From the NCBI RefSeq assembly GCF_019112525.1, contig NZ_CP077800.1, positions 992,001 to 1,056,000 of the forward strand: a stretch of 64,000 nucleotides of DNA. The letters run 5' to 3'. The notes under the pieces are model-generated. The model saw only the letters and a program-made list of their open reading frames with translations. It had not been told where the DNA came from and made no database searches. The position numbers and the translations under genes were made by a program. This document shows, in pieces, positions 1 to 7,556 of the stretch (positions are counted from its first letter, which is position 1; every line of letters starts with the position of its first letter). The DNA comes from Modestobacter sp. L9-4 (GTDB lineage: Bacteria > Actinomycetota > Actinomycetes > Mycobacteriales > Geodermatophilaceae).

Positions 1-2
1 CG

Positions 3-407
3 CCGGCCAAGGGCTCCCCGCTGTTCGAGCTCGGCGAGGACGAGATCGAGATGGGCGTGGGCATCCACGGCGAGCCGGGCCGGGAGCGCAAGAAGATGAC
101 GAACGCCGACGCCATCGTCGACGAGCTGCTCGAGGCCGTCGTGACCGACCTGCCCTACAGCTCCGGTGACGAGGTGGCGCTGATGGTCAACGGGCTCGGC
201 GGCACCCCGATCAGCGAGCTCTACATCCTGTTCCGCCGCGCCCACCAGCAGCTCGCCGAGCGGGGCATCACGGTGACCCGCAGCTACGTCAACGAGTACT
301 GCACCTCGCTGGACATGGCCGGCGCCTCGCTGACCCTGGTGAAGCTGGACGAGGAGATCGACGCACTGCTCGACGCCCCCGCCGAGGTCCCGATCCGGGT
401 GTTCTGA
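3..407 (+). CDS. dhaK: Dihydroxyacetone kinase, DhaK-type subunit (5' truncated by the window)
   Basis: This is the C-terminal part of a DAK1-domain protein, which binds dihydroxyacetone for phosphorylation. The frame is open from the first bases, so the gene starts upstream of the window. The stretch GVGIHGEPGRER is the conserved DhaK segment that carries the histidine forming a covalent hemiaminal with the substrate (family knowledge). The rest reads as a typical DhaK C-terminus, including VALMVNGLGGTP and ELYILFRRAHQ, and ends in a TGA. The downstream neighbour is a GlcG/HbpS-like gene 44 nt away rather than dhaL, so any DhaL partner must lie upstream or elsewhere. Confidence 0.9.
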   Translation, partial: PAKGSPLFELGEDEIEMGVGIHGEPGRERKKMTNADAIVDELLEAVVTDLPYSSGDEVALMVNGLGGTPISELYILFRRAHQQLAERGITVTRSYVNEYCTSLDMAGASLTLVKLDEEIDALLDAPAEVPIRVF

Positions 408-451
408 CCGCACCCGCACGACCCGCCGACAGCACCCGACTGGAGAACGTC

Positions 452-865
452 ATGGGCAGACAGATCACCCTCGCGCAGGCGGACACCGTCCTGGCCGCGT
501 GCCAGGCGGAGGCCGAGGCCGTCGGGCAGCCGATGAACATCGCCGTGGTGGACGACGGCGGCAACCTCGTGGCCTTCGCGTCGATGGACGGCACCAAGCT
601 CATCGGGGTCGACATCGCGCAGAAGAAGGCGCTGACCGCCGTCTACTTCCAGACCGACACCCGGGACCTCGCAGCGCTGGTGCAACCGGGGCAGCCGCTG
701 TTCGGCATCGAGTCCACCACCGGCGGGCGCCTCGTCGTCTTCGGCGGTGGGGTCCTGCTCACCGATGCCGGCGGCGCGGTCACCGGCGGCGTCGGGGTCA
801 GCGCGGGGACGGTCGACGAGGACCACCAGGTGGCCGAGGCCGGACGGCGGGCGTACGCGGGCTGA
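452..865 (+). CDS. GlcG/HbpS family (DUF336) heme-binding-like protein
   Basis: 137-residue protein of the DUF336 family, which includes GlcG and the Streptomyces heme-binding HbpS. Family hallmarks are seen: an N-terminal helix (ITLAQADTVLAACQAEAEAVG), the core NIAVVDDGGNLVAFASMDG, and the glycine-rich GVGVSAGTVDEDHQVAEAG near the end. There is no signal peptide, so it is probably cytoplasmic. It follows dhaK by 44 nt with a purine-rich GGAGAAC just before the ATG and is probably co-transcribed; DUF336 genes often accompany dihydroxyacetone kinase genes. Ligand and activity are not deducible from the sequence. Confidence 0.85.
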   Translation: MGRQITLAQADTVLAACQAEAEAVGQPMNIAVVDDGGNLVAFASMDGTKLIGVDIAQKKALTAVYFQTDTRDLAALVQPGQPLFGIESTTGGRLVVFGGGVLLTDAGGAVTGGVGVSAGTVDEDHQVAEAGRRAYAG

Positions 866-870
866 GGCGG

Positions 871-898
871 GCCCGCCCCCGGTCCGGCGGGGGCGGGC
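871..898 (+). terminator. GC-rich hairpin after the dhaK-glcG pair
   Basis: A perfect 10-bp stem (arms 871-880 and 889-898, GCCCGCCCCC type) with an 8-nt loop starts 5 nt after the stop codon at 865. There is no U-tract, as is common for actinobacterial hairpins. Confidence 0.6.
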
Positions 899-1016
899 AC
901 CGTCCGCGGGCGGCCGTGACCCCGCCGGCCGCACGGGCGGTCTTGCCGGACGGGCCGGTGTGGCTTGGCACATTGCGCCGGTGGGCTGCACCGGCGGGCC
1001 TGCCGAGAGGGAGGGT

Positions 1017-1430
1017 GTGACCTCCACCGCCACCGCCCCGCGGCACATGCAGCACGACCTCGAAGACGACGAGGACCTCGCGACGACGACGCAGATCTTC
1101 GTCACCAAGCTGCGGGCGAGCGCCGCCGGGTTCGCCCGGGCCGCCGGCGCGGAGCAGGCGATCGTGCGCGAGGCCGTCCCCCCGGCGCGGCACCGGCGCT
1201 CGCGCTGCCGCGTGGTGCTGCAGTACGGCGACGGCCAGGAGGCCGACGTGACCTTCCTCGGCCCGGTCAGCACGTCGACCAGCGCCAAGGAGATCACCAT
1301 GTCCCAGTTCGACACGGCCATCCAGCTGTGGCTCGGCGCCGGCCAGGAGCGCAGCCGACGCTGGCTGGTGCCGGACGAGGAGGCCGCCGGCGGCGTGGCC
1401 ATCGACGTCACCGCCTGGCTGGACCGCTGA
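1017..1430 (+). CDS. Hypothetical protein (137 aa)
   Basis: I do not recognise this protein. The GTG at 1017 is preferred because GAGAGG ends 6 nt upstream; an ATG at 1047 is the alternative and has no clear ribosome-binding site. The product is soluble, with an acidic start (HDLEDDEDL), an arginine-rich middle (PPARHRRSRCR) and a C-terminal part (MSQFDTAIQLWLGAGQERSRRWLVPDEE). There are no membrane segments or signal peptide. It stands alone on the plus strand and ends at a pair of strong hairpins facing the convergent DUF3048 gene. The amino-acid make-up looks coding, but function is unknown. Confidence 0.6.
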   Translation: MTSTATAPRHMQHDLEDDEDLATTTQIFVTKLRASAAGFARAAGAEQAIVREAVPPARHRRSRCRVVLQYGDGQEADVTFLGPVSTSTSAKEITMSQFDTAIQLWLGAGQERSRRWLVPDEEAAGGVAIDVTAWLDR

Positions 1431-1502
1431 CCCTCCTCGGGTGAGCGGGCGGGACGCCCGCCGCGGTCACCTCCGGACCGGGCTCCCGCACCACCCCTGA
1501 CC

Positions 1503-1528
1503 TCCGACCGGCACCGCTGCCGGTCGGA
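1503..1528. terminator. Hairpin 1 between convergent genes
   Basis: Perfect 11-bp inverted repeat (1503-1513 and 1518-1528) with a 4-nt loop, 72 nt downstream of the hypothetical gene. It is the first of two stems in the 324-bp gap 1431-1754. Apart from these two hairpins I see nothing in that gap. Confidence 0.55.
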
Positions 1529-1557
1529 CGGGGCGACGACGAGGCCACCCCGACCAC

Positions 1558-1593
1558 GATCAGCCGGTGCGACCCCTGTCGCACCGGCTGATC
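1558..1593. terminator. Hairpin 2 between convergent genes
   Basis: Perfect 16-bp inverted repeat (1558-1573 and 1578-1593) with the 4-nt loop CCCT. It lies between a plus-strand gene ending at 1430 and a minus-strand gene ending at 1755, so a bidirectional terminator is likely. Confidence 0.65.
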
Positions 1594-1754
1594 CGTTCTC
1601 GGCCCGCGGGCGACCGGGGTCCTGCTCGACGGCGACGCCGCGGCCTGCCTCCGGGGGCGGCCCTCGCAGGTGGCGGCTAGACCCCGGTCCCGTGGTCCTC
1701 CGCCGGCCCCGGCGTCGCGCGTGCCCGCCGGGAGCGTCGCCGCCGTCCCGACCG

Positions 1755-2840
1755 TCAGCGGACGGTGACCGAGCCCGTGCTGCCCGAGGGGACCAGCTCG
1801 ACCCAGGTGGTGCCGGGGGCCAGCCGCACCGGGTTGCCGTCGGGCCCACGGAGCACGAGCCGCTCGCCGACGGCGTTCTTCACCCAGGTCGCGGCCACGG
1901 TGTGACCGGCGCTGGCGACCAGGGCCTCCCCCGTGCCGACCAGCAGCGTCTCGGGCACGGGGTTGCCGGCCGGGTCGGTGGTGCCGGTGTCGACGCTCTC
2001 GGTGCGCAGGACGACGACGTTGGTCGCGCGCAGCGGTGTGCCGTCGACCTCGACGGCGGGCGTGCTGCCCTCGGCCCGCACCCAGCGGCCGTCAGGGGCG
2101 CTCCACGTCCAGTTCGGCCGACTGACCGCGGACAGCTGCAGCGCGACGGCGGTGGCCGGGGTCCCGGCGGTGACCGCGGTGGGCTGGTTGCCGGCACCGG
2201 CGATCTCGAATTGGACGGCCGGGTCGGCGAGGTGCTGGTGGTCGGCCTGGGCCAGCAGGGTCGAGGGGTCGGCGTAGACGTTGTGCGGGGCCGAGCGGGT
2301 GTCGATCCGGTAGAAGCCGGAGGCGCCCGCGTCGTTGCTGACCACCTGGATCCCGGCGTCCGCCACCTCGTCGACGAAGGCGGGCTGACCACCGGAGAAA
2401 GCGAACAGCCCGTGCATCGGGGCGGCGATCGCGGCGTCCATCGGGCGGACCGACCGGATCGGCCCGATCTCGGCGGGCAGGGTGGAGTGGTAGACGGCGA
2501 CGTAGCGCGTGATGCCGCCCTCGACGACCTCCTCCCACACCAGGTCGGCCGCACCCAGCCCCGTCTGCGGACGCGCGTCGACGCTGTTCTCGACCTTCAC
2601 CGCCAGCGCCGGACGGGCCAGGGCGTGGCCGCTGTCCAGCCCGGTGAGCGGCCACAGCACCGGCGGTGGCGGGGGCGGCGGCGCGGGGGCCGTTGTCGGG
2701 GTGGGGATGGCGGCGGCGGCGACGGGCGGCGGTTCGGACGACCCGCAGCCCACTGCCCCGGTCGACACGACACCGACCAGCAGGACGGCGCCCAGGTACC
2801 GGCGAGCTGCGACGCAGCTGCCCGCGCTGCGCCCGCCCAC
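1755..2840 (-). CDS. DUF3048 (YerB-like) lipoprotein
   Basis: Secreted lipoprotein with a DUF3048 domain. A GTG at 2840 gives a 32-residue export signal (ARRYLGAVLLVGVV) ending in a lipobox, AVGC, so the cysteine would be lipidated. A Pro-rich linker (PTPTTAPAPPPPPPP) follows, then the DUF3048 signature with VKVENSVDARPQTGL, ADLVWEEVVEGGITRY and PIRSVRPMD. The open frame extends upstream to 3077, but that part is Arg/Pro-rich and would bury the signal peptide, so the later GTG is chosen; no strong ribosome-binding site decides it. B. subtilis YerB is the family member; the molecular role is unknown. Confidence 0.75.
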   Translation of the reverse strand: MGGRSAGSCVAARRYLGAVLLVGVVSTGAVGCGSSEPPPVAAAAIPTPTTAPAPPPPPPPVLWPLTGLDSGHALARPALAVKVENSVDARPQTGLGAADLVWEEVVEGGITRYVAVYHSTLPAEIGPIRSVRPMDAAIAAPMHGLFAFSGGQPAFVDEVADAGIQVVSNDAGASGFYRIDTRSAPHNVYADPSTLLAQADHQHLADPAVQFEIAGAGNQPTAVTAGTPATAVALQLSAVSRPNWTWSAPDGRWVRAEGSTPAVEVDGTPLRATNVVVLRTESVDTGTTDPAGNPVPETLLVGTGEALVASAGHTVAATWVKNAVGERLVLRGPDGNPVRLAPGTTWVELVPSGSTGSVTVR

Positions 2841-3364
2841 GAGGCGGCCGCTGTGCCCGGTCCCGATGCGCTCACCCCCGGTGTGCCCGCCTGCGGGGCG
2901 GGCCGCCCCGACAGGGCTCACGGCGAGGTGGCTCGGCCGGGTGCGGCAGCGGGCGGGTCCGGCGGCGGTGGGGCCCACGGGGAACGCTCCTGGGTCGAGG
3001 GACCGTGCGGCCGACCGGTGGCCGGGCCACCGCGACCGTAGGTCGCTGACACACCCCCGGCGCGGGACGTCGCCCACCGCCGGCCCGGTGTCGGCCCCGA
3101 TCGCCCCACCGGCGTCAGCAGCCCCACCTCGCAGCCCGCGGGACGCAGGAGCCCGCCCGGTCGCCCCGGCTCGAGCAGCAGCGGGGTCGGACCCGCAGCT
3201 CTCGCAGGTGCCGGCGCCCGACCGTGGCGGCGGCCCGTGTCCGGCGGCGGCCGGCTCGTGCGGCGCACCCGATCAACCGCCGGAACGACGACTGGCCCAG
3301 GGAACGACAGCCGGATCGACGACCGACCCCGAGTCGCCGACCGATCGGGTCGGCCACCGACCCG
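2841..3364. other. Gap between the DUF3048 gene and the recX-side repeats
   Basis: No convincing gene is seen. All open frames here are low-complexity Arg/Pro/Gly shadows. The part beside the lipoprotein must hold its promoter, but I cannot place a clear -10. The other side runs into degenerate GACCGA/GGGTCGG-rich sequence that grades into the tandem repeats starting near 3365. Confidence 0.4.
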
Positions 3365-3610
3365 ACCGAGACGGGTCGGCGGAGTCGACGGCAGGACGCG
3401 AGGCCCCAGACCGACGACCAAGCCGATCAGAACGGGTCGACGGGCCACTCAGCGGGACGCGCGGCCCCGGACCGGCGACCGACCCGACCCGATCAGAACG
3501 GGTCGACGGGCCCCTCGGCGGGACGCACGGCTCCGCACCGACGACGACCCGACCGATCAGAACGGGTCGACGGGCCCCTCAGCGGGGCGTGCGGCCCCGG
3601 ACCGGCGACC
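3365..3610. repeat. Tandem repeats of about 64 bp overlapping the recX 3' end
   Basis: Three well-matched copies start with GATCAGAACGGGTCGACGGG at 3425, 3491 and 3555 (spacings 66 and 64 bp). A more degenerate fourth copy starts near 3365. The last copy lies inside the end of recX and supplies its stop codon and last residues. The units are direct repeats without unique spacers, so this is not a CRISPR array. Confidence 0.75.
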
Positions 3611-4612
3611 GATCGCCCGTGCCTGTCCCTCGCCGACCTCGGTGCCCGCGGCCGCGGTGAAGCTGGACGCCGGCGCCGTCGAGCGGAGCGCGGACCGGGC
3701 GGCGGAACGCGCCGCGGTCCACACGGGCGCCTCGGCGGGTGACCAGCTCGGCTCGTCGTCCTCGAACGGCTCGGCCTCGGCCGCGGCGTCCTCTGCCTTG
3801 CCTGCGTCGTCGAGCGCCTCGCGGACGACGTAACCGGCGAGGCCGCCGCCATAGCCCTTGCGGGCGAGCATGCCCATCAGACGCCGCTCGGCGGTGACCC
3901 GGTCGTGCCGCTGCATCGAGGGCATCTTGCGGGCGACCAGTGCACGGGCGGAGTCCCACTCGTCCTGCGGGTCGACCTCGGCGACGGCCGCTGCGGCGAC
4001 CTCCCCGTCGACGCCCTTGGCGCGGAGCTCGGAAGCGAGGGCCCGCCGGGCCAGCCCACGCCCGGACTGCCGGCTGGAGACCCAGGCCGCAGCGAAGGCG
4101 GCGTCGTCGATCAGGCCGACGTCGGTGAACCGGTCGAGAACGGCATCGGCCACCTCGGCCGGGATCTCCTTCTTGGCCAGCAGGTCGGCCAACTGCTTGC
4201 GCGTCTTGGCCATGCCGGTGAGTGCACGCAGACAGATGCCCTTGGCCTGGGCCTCGAGGTCCTCGGGCTCGGCCGGCGCGCTGTCGGCATCCGTGGCACG
4301 CGAGCTCCACTGCGGACCGCTGGCCCGGCCGCTCGCGCCGCGACCGGACCCGCCCTCGTCACGGGCACCCTTGGCGCGACGGCCGGAGCCGCCGTCACCG
4401 AAGCTGCTGCCGCTCCGGCCGGAGCCGCCGCCGCCGAAACTGCTGCCGCTCCGGGCACCGCGCCGGCCGGAACCGCCGTCGCCGAAACTGCTGCCACTGC
4501 GGGCACCGCCCAGGCCCGAGCGGCGACCGGACCGACGACCTGAGTCGTCGGCCGGTTGCTCGTCCCGGTCGGGGGCGGCGCCCGCAGCGCCGTCGGACAG
4601 CGGACCGGTCAT
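3557..4612 (-). CDS. recX: Recombination regulatory protein RecX (extended, repeat-rich)
   Basis: RecX binds RecA filaments and limits their activity. The RecX core lies at about residues 120-275 (ICLRALTGMAKTRKQLADLL, DAVLDRFTDVGLIDDAAFA, RRLMGMLARKGYGG). The protein is 351 residues, roughly twice the usual RecX length. Residues 38-79 are three tandem blocks of the type RSGSSFGDGGSGR, and an acidic/Ala-rich tail follows residue 276. The last 13 residues are encoded by one unit of a downstream DNA tandem repeat. The ATG at 4612 begins 7 nt after the recA stop, with no Shine-Dalgarno, so translational coupling to recA is likely. Confidence 0.9.
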   Translation of the reverse strand: MTGPLSDGAAGAAPDRDEQPADDSGRRSGRRSGLGGARSGSSFGDGGSGRRGARSGSSFGGGGSGRSGSSFGDGGSGRRAKGARDEGGSGRGASGRASGPQWSSRATDADSAPAEPEDLEAQAKGICLRALTGMAKTRKQLADLLAKKEIPAEVADAVLDRFTDVGLIDDAAFAAAWVSSRQSGRGLARRALASELRAKGVDGEVAAAAVAEVDPQDEWDSARALVARKMPSMQRHDRVTAERRLMGMLARKGYGGGLAGYVVREALDDAGKAEDAAAEAEPFEDDEPSWSPAEAPVWTAARSAARSALRSTAPASSFTAAAGTEVGEGQARAIGRRSGAARPAEGPVDPF

Positions 4613-4619
4613 CGGTCGA

Positions 4620-5660
4620 TCAGAAGTCGGCCGGCTCGGCTGCCGCCGCGCCCGCGTCGACCTTGGGGACGCCGATGCCCAGCTTCTCCTTGATCTTCTT
4701 CTCGATCTCGTCGGCGAGGTCGGGGTTGTCCCGCAAGAAGGTACGGGCGTTCTCCTTGCCCTGACCGAGCTGGTCACCCTCGTAGGTGTACCAAGCACCG
4801 GACTTGCGGACGAAGCCCTGCTCCACACCGATGTCGATCAGGCCACCCTCGCGGCTGAAGCCGGTGCCCCAGATGAGGTCGAGCTCGGCCTGCTTGAACG
4901 GTGCCGCGACCTTGTTCTTGACGACCTTGACCCGCACGCGGCTGCCGACGGCGTCGGTGCCCTGCTTCAGGGTCTCGATGCGACGGATGTCGAGGCGGAC
5001 CGAGGAGTAGAACTTCAGCGCGCGGCCACCGGTGGTGACCTCCGGCGAGCCGTAGACGACGCCGACCTTCTCGCGCAGCTGGTTGATGAAGATGCAGGTC
5101 GTGCCGGAGTTGCTGAGCGCACCGGTGATCTTGCGCAGGGCCTGGCTCATCAGCCGGGCCTGCAGACCGACGTGGCTGTCGCCCATCTCGCCCTCGATCT
5201 CGGCGCGGGGCACCAGGGCGGCCACCGAGTCGACGACGATCAGGTCGAGGGCACCGGAGCGGATCAGCATGTCCGCGATCTCCAGCGCCTGCTCACCGGT
5301 GTCGGGCTGGCTGATCAGCAGGGCGTCGGTGTCGACACCGATGGCCCGGGCGTAGTCGGGGTCGAGCGCGTGCTCGGCGTCGATGAAGGCCACGATGCCG
5401 CCGGCGGCCTGGGCGTTGGCCACCGCGTGCAGGGCGACCGTCGTCTTGCCGGAGGCCTCGGGGCCGTAGACCTCGACGACCCGGCCGCGCGGCAGGCCGC
5501 CGACGCCGAGGGCGATGTCGAGGGCGATGGAGCCGGTCGGGATGACCTTCATGGCGATCTCGGGCGAGTCCCCGAGGCGCATGACGGAGCCCTTGCCGAA
5601 CTGCTTGTCGATCTGGGCGAGGGCCATGTCGAGGGCCTTGTCGCGGTCGAGCGTTGCCAT
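4620..5660 (-). CDS. recA: Recombinase RecA
   Basis: DNA-dependent ATPase for homologous recombination and the SOS co-protease. 346 residues with the Walker A GPEASGKT at residues 66-73, the Walker B LIVVDSV near residue 140, loop regions [16 protein letters not shown] and [17 protein letters not shown], and an acidic/Ala-rich C-terminus. No intein interrupts it. The start at 5660 ([10 protein letters not shown]) has AAGG about 8 nt upstream. It is transcribed leftwards with recX directly behind. A RecA-NDp type promoter and a LexA box lie upstream, so damage induction through both PafBC-like and LexA routes is inferred. Confidence 0.98.
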   Translation of the reverse strand: MATLDRDKALDMALAQIDKQFGKGSVMRLGDSPEIAMKVIPTGSIALDIALGVGGLPRGRVVEVYGPEASGKTTVALHAVANAQAAGGIVAFIDAEHALDPDYARAIGVDTDALLISQPDTGEQALEIADMLIRSGALDLIVVDSVAALVPRAEIEGEMGDSHVGLQARLMSQALRKITGALSNSGTTCIFINQLREKVGVVYGSPEVTTGGRALKFYSSVRLDIRRIETLKQGTDAVGSRVRVKVVKNKVAAPFKQAELDLIWGTGFSREGGLIDIGVEQGFVRKSGAWYTYEGDQLGQGKENARTFLRDNPDLADEIEKKIKEKLGIGVPKVDAGAAAAEPADF

Positions 5661-5700
5661 GGTGGCCACCTTCGGATGTCGCTGTAGCGGGTCGTCGCCG

Positions 5701-5723
5701 ACGCTAGGGCGGGGGTCTGACAC
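5701..5723 (-). promoter_or_regulatory. RecA-NDp (PafBC-type) promoter of recA
   Basis: On the minus strand the sequence reads GTGTCAGAC, then exactly 8 nt, then TAGCGT. This fits the actinobacterial LexA-independent damage promoter, roughly TTGTCRGTG-N8-TAGGNT. It ends about 40 nt before the recA start. Confidence 0.75.
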
Positions 5724-5779
5724 TTTCGCGAACCGGAGCGCATCTGTGGACGGACACCGGGTCTGTGGACACGGTATGC

Positions 5780-5793
5780 CGAACACCTGTTCG
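5780..5793 (-). promoter_or_regulatory. LexA (SOS) box upstream of recA
   Basis: CGAACACCTGTTCG matches the actinobacterial SOS operator CGAAC-N4-GTTCG, with both half-sites perfect. It lies about 120 nt upstream of the recA start. Confidence 0.85.
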
Positions 5794-5851
5794 ATTCCAG
5801 CGACACGCCGCCATGACCTCCGGCACGCCCCCGCGGGACCGGTCGGGCCGG

Positions 5852-6223
5852 TCAGCCGCGGTCGTCGCGGGCGGTGCGGGCGGCGAGCACCTGCGGCAGG
5901 GCGTCCTCGACGAAGCCGATGAGCGCGAGCAGCCGGGGCGCCAGCCCCGCTCCCAGCCCGGTGAGGCTGTACTCCACGTGCGGCGGGGTGGCGGAGCGGA
6001 CCTCGCGGTGCACCAGACCGTCGCGCTCGAGCACCTGCAGCGTCTGGGACAGCATCTTCTCGCTGACGCCGTCGACCCGCCGGCGCAGCTCGCCGAACCG
6101 GTGCGGGCCCTGGTGCAGGGCCGAGAGCACCAGCACCGCCCACTTGCCGGTGACGTCCTCGAACACCTCGCGGGACGGGCAGTGGCGGCTGAAGACGTCG
6201 GCCGCCTGCTGGGACGTGCTCAT
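5852..6223 (-). CDS. HxlR family transcriptional regulator
   Basis: 123-residue winged-helix regulator. HxlR features are clear: an N-terminal cysteine in [10 protein letters not shown], then [21 protein letters not shown], and the recognition segment [20 protein letters not shown] with the wing [18 protein letters not shown]. The ATG at 6223 has a strong GGAGGAG ribosome-binding site. It is divergent from an NmrA-type reductase, the arrangement seen for E. coli ytfH/ytfG and other redox- or quinone-sensing HxlR pairs, so control of that neighbour is likely. The lone cysteine near the N-terminus is a candidate sensor, as in redox-sensing relatives. Confidence 0.88.
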   Translation of the reverse strand: MSTSQQAADVFSRHCPSREVFEDVTGKWAVLVLSALHQGPHRFGELRRRVDGVSEKMLSQTLQVLERDGLVHREVRSATPPHVEYSLTGLGAGLAPRLLALIGFVEDALPQVLAARTARDDRG

Positions 6224-6273
6224 CGCCACTCCTCCGCGTCGGACCTCGACCCCAGGGTACTGTGCCGACGAAA

Positions 6274-6294
6274 GCGCTAACCAAGAGTTAGTGC
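6274..6294. promoter_or_regulatory. Inverted repeat, probable HxlR operator
   Basis: GCGCTAAC at 6274-6281 and GTTAGTGC at 6287-6294 form a 7-of-8 inverted repeat with a 5-nt spacer. It sits in the short intergenic region between the divergent HxlR and NmrA genes, where an autoregulated operator is expected. Confidence 0.55.
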
Positions 6295-6313
6295 CAGCAC
6301 CCGAGGAGATCGC

Positions 6314-7171
6314 ATGATCAGCGTCACCGGAGCCAGCGGCCACCTCGGCCGGCTCGTCGTCACCGGCCTGCTCGACGCCGGCGTCCCGGCTGCCGAGATC
6401 GTGGCCGTCGTCCGCACGCCCGACAAGGTCACCGACCTGTCCGACCGGGGCGTGCAGGTCCGCCAGGCCGACTACACCGACGCAGCCGCCCTGGAGGCGG
6501 CGCTGCAGGGCACCGACCGGCTGCTGCTCGTCTCCGGCAGCGAGGTCGGCCAGCGCGTCGCCCAGCACACCAACGTCCTGCAGGCGGCGAAGGCCGTCGG
6601 CGTGGAGCTGCTCGTCTACACCAGCGCCACCAAGGCCGACGACACCCCGCTGCCGCTGGCGCCCGAGCACATCGCCACCGAGCGGCTGATCGCCGACTCC
6701 GGCATCCCGGCGGTCGTGCTCCGCAACAACTGGTACCTGGAGAACTACGACCAGCAGATCGCCCAGGCCGCGCAGACCGGCAGCCTGATCGGCAGCTCGG
6801 GCAGCGGCCGGATCGCCGCGGCCACGCGCGCCGACTACGCCGCCGCGGCCGTCGCCGTCCTCACGGCCGACTCCCCCGCTCCCGGCATCCGGGAGCTCGG
6901 CGGCGACGACGCCTTCACCCTCGCCGACCTGGCCGCCGCCGTCTCCACCGCGTCGGGCCGCGAGGTCACCTACACCGACCTGACCGCCGAGCAGCACGTC
7001 CAGGCGCTGCTGGACGCCGGGCTCCCCGAGGGGACGGCGCACTTCGTCGTCGGCCTGGACCAGGCCATCGCCCAGGGCGCTCTCGACACCGGCAGCACCG
7101 ACCTCTCGCAGCTGAACGGCCGGCCGACCACCCCGCTGTCCACCTACGTGCAGGGCGTGCTCAGCTCCTGA
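6314..7171 (+). CDS. NmrA-like NAD(P)-dependent oxidoreductase (QorB/YtfG type)
   Basis: 285-residue atypical short-chain dehydrogenase of the NmrA family. It opens with a dinucleotide-binding loop, ISVTGASGHLGRLV. The segments VELLVYTSATKADDTPL and IPAVVLRNNWYLENY match the YtfG/QOR2 NAD(P)H:quinone oxidoreductase subgroup, and the usual catalytic tyrosine of classical SDRs is not evident. GAGGAGA precedes the ATG. The divergent HxlR gene probably regulates it. The likely role is cytosolic detoxification of quinones or related electrophiles; the substrate is inferred only from the family and context. Confidence 0.8.
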   Translation: MISVTGASGHLGRLVVTGLLDAGVPAAEIVAVVRTPDKVTDLSDRGVQVRQADYTDAAALEAALQGTDRLLLVSGSEVGQRVAQHTNVLQAAKAVGVELLVYTSATKADDTPLPLAPEHIATERLIADSGIPAVVLRNNWYLENYDQQIAQAAQTGSLIGSSGSGRIAAATRADYAAAAVAVLTADSPAPGIRELGGDDAFTLADLAAAVSTASGREVTYTDLTAEQHVQALLDAGLPEGTAHFVVGLDQAIAQGALDTGSTDLSQLNGRPTTPLSTYVQGVLSS

Positions 7172-7195
7172 GCACCCGGCGTCCCGCCCGAGGGC

Positions 7196-7408
7196 TCAGC
7201 GGTCCTTCGGCGGGACGTCGTACTCCTTGCAGATCTCCAGCCAGACGGTGCGCACCGGCACCCCGGCGTCGATGGCGTCCAGCGCCGAACGGCCGCCCAG
7301 GGTGCTGAAGACGTGGTCACGGGCCACGCTCTGCGCCCGCATCGCGCCGAACTGGCTGTCCATCCGGGTCCTGAACTCCTGCAGCCGCACACCGTCGACG
7401 GTACCCAT
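7196..7408 (-). CDS. DUF3046 family protein
   Basis: 70-residue actinobacterial protein of unknown function. The DUF3046 core is plain: RLQEFRTRMDSQFGAMRAQSVARDHVFSTLGG, then ALDAIDAGVPVRTVWLEICKEYDVP. In many actinobacteria this gene lies right beside recA; here the HxlR/NmrA pair separates them. The ATG at 7408 is given; a GTG at 7390 (VRLQEF) matches where most family members begin and is equally possible. No membrane segment. Confidence 0.82.
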   Translation of the reverse strand: MGTVDGVRLQEFRTRMDSQFGAMRAQSVARDHVFSTLGGRSALDAIDAGVPVRTVWLEICKEYDVPPKDR

Positions 7409-7453
7409 CGCCGTCGTCCCGCGGAGCCGGGGCCGCCGCCCTACGCTCGGCGC

Positions 7454-7552
7454 ATGAACGCCTCGGGCCCCTGGGACACGGTCCTGCAGGTCGCCTTCGC
7501 CGCGGCCCTGCTGGTGGCGATCGTGCTGACCGTGCGGAACATGCGGCGCTGA
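7454..7552 (+). CDS. Small single-pass membrane protein (32 aa)
   Basis: A short open frame encodes MNASGPWDTV, then a hydrophobic stretch of about 18 residues (LQVAFAAALLVAIVLTVR) and the basic end NMRR. This is a good single transmembrane helix with an inside-positive tail. A -10-like TACGCT at 7442-7447 sits 6 nt before the ATG, the spacing of leaderless actinobacterial transcripts. I do not recognise a family. Confidence is limited by length; the promoter-start spacing and the helix are the support. Confidence 0.5.
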   Translation: MNASGPWDTVLQVAFAAALLVAIVLTVRNMRR

Positions 7553-7556
7553 GGGC

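Noticed and set aside
2841-3077. N-terminal extension of the DUF3048 lipoprotein to 3077
   Set aside because: It would place about 79 Arg/Pro-rich residues before the signal peptide; the lipobox position favours the GTG at 2840.
3365-3610. Possible CRISPR array
   Set aside because: Adjacent direct repeats of 64-66 bp with no unique spacers and no cas genes.
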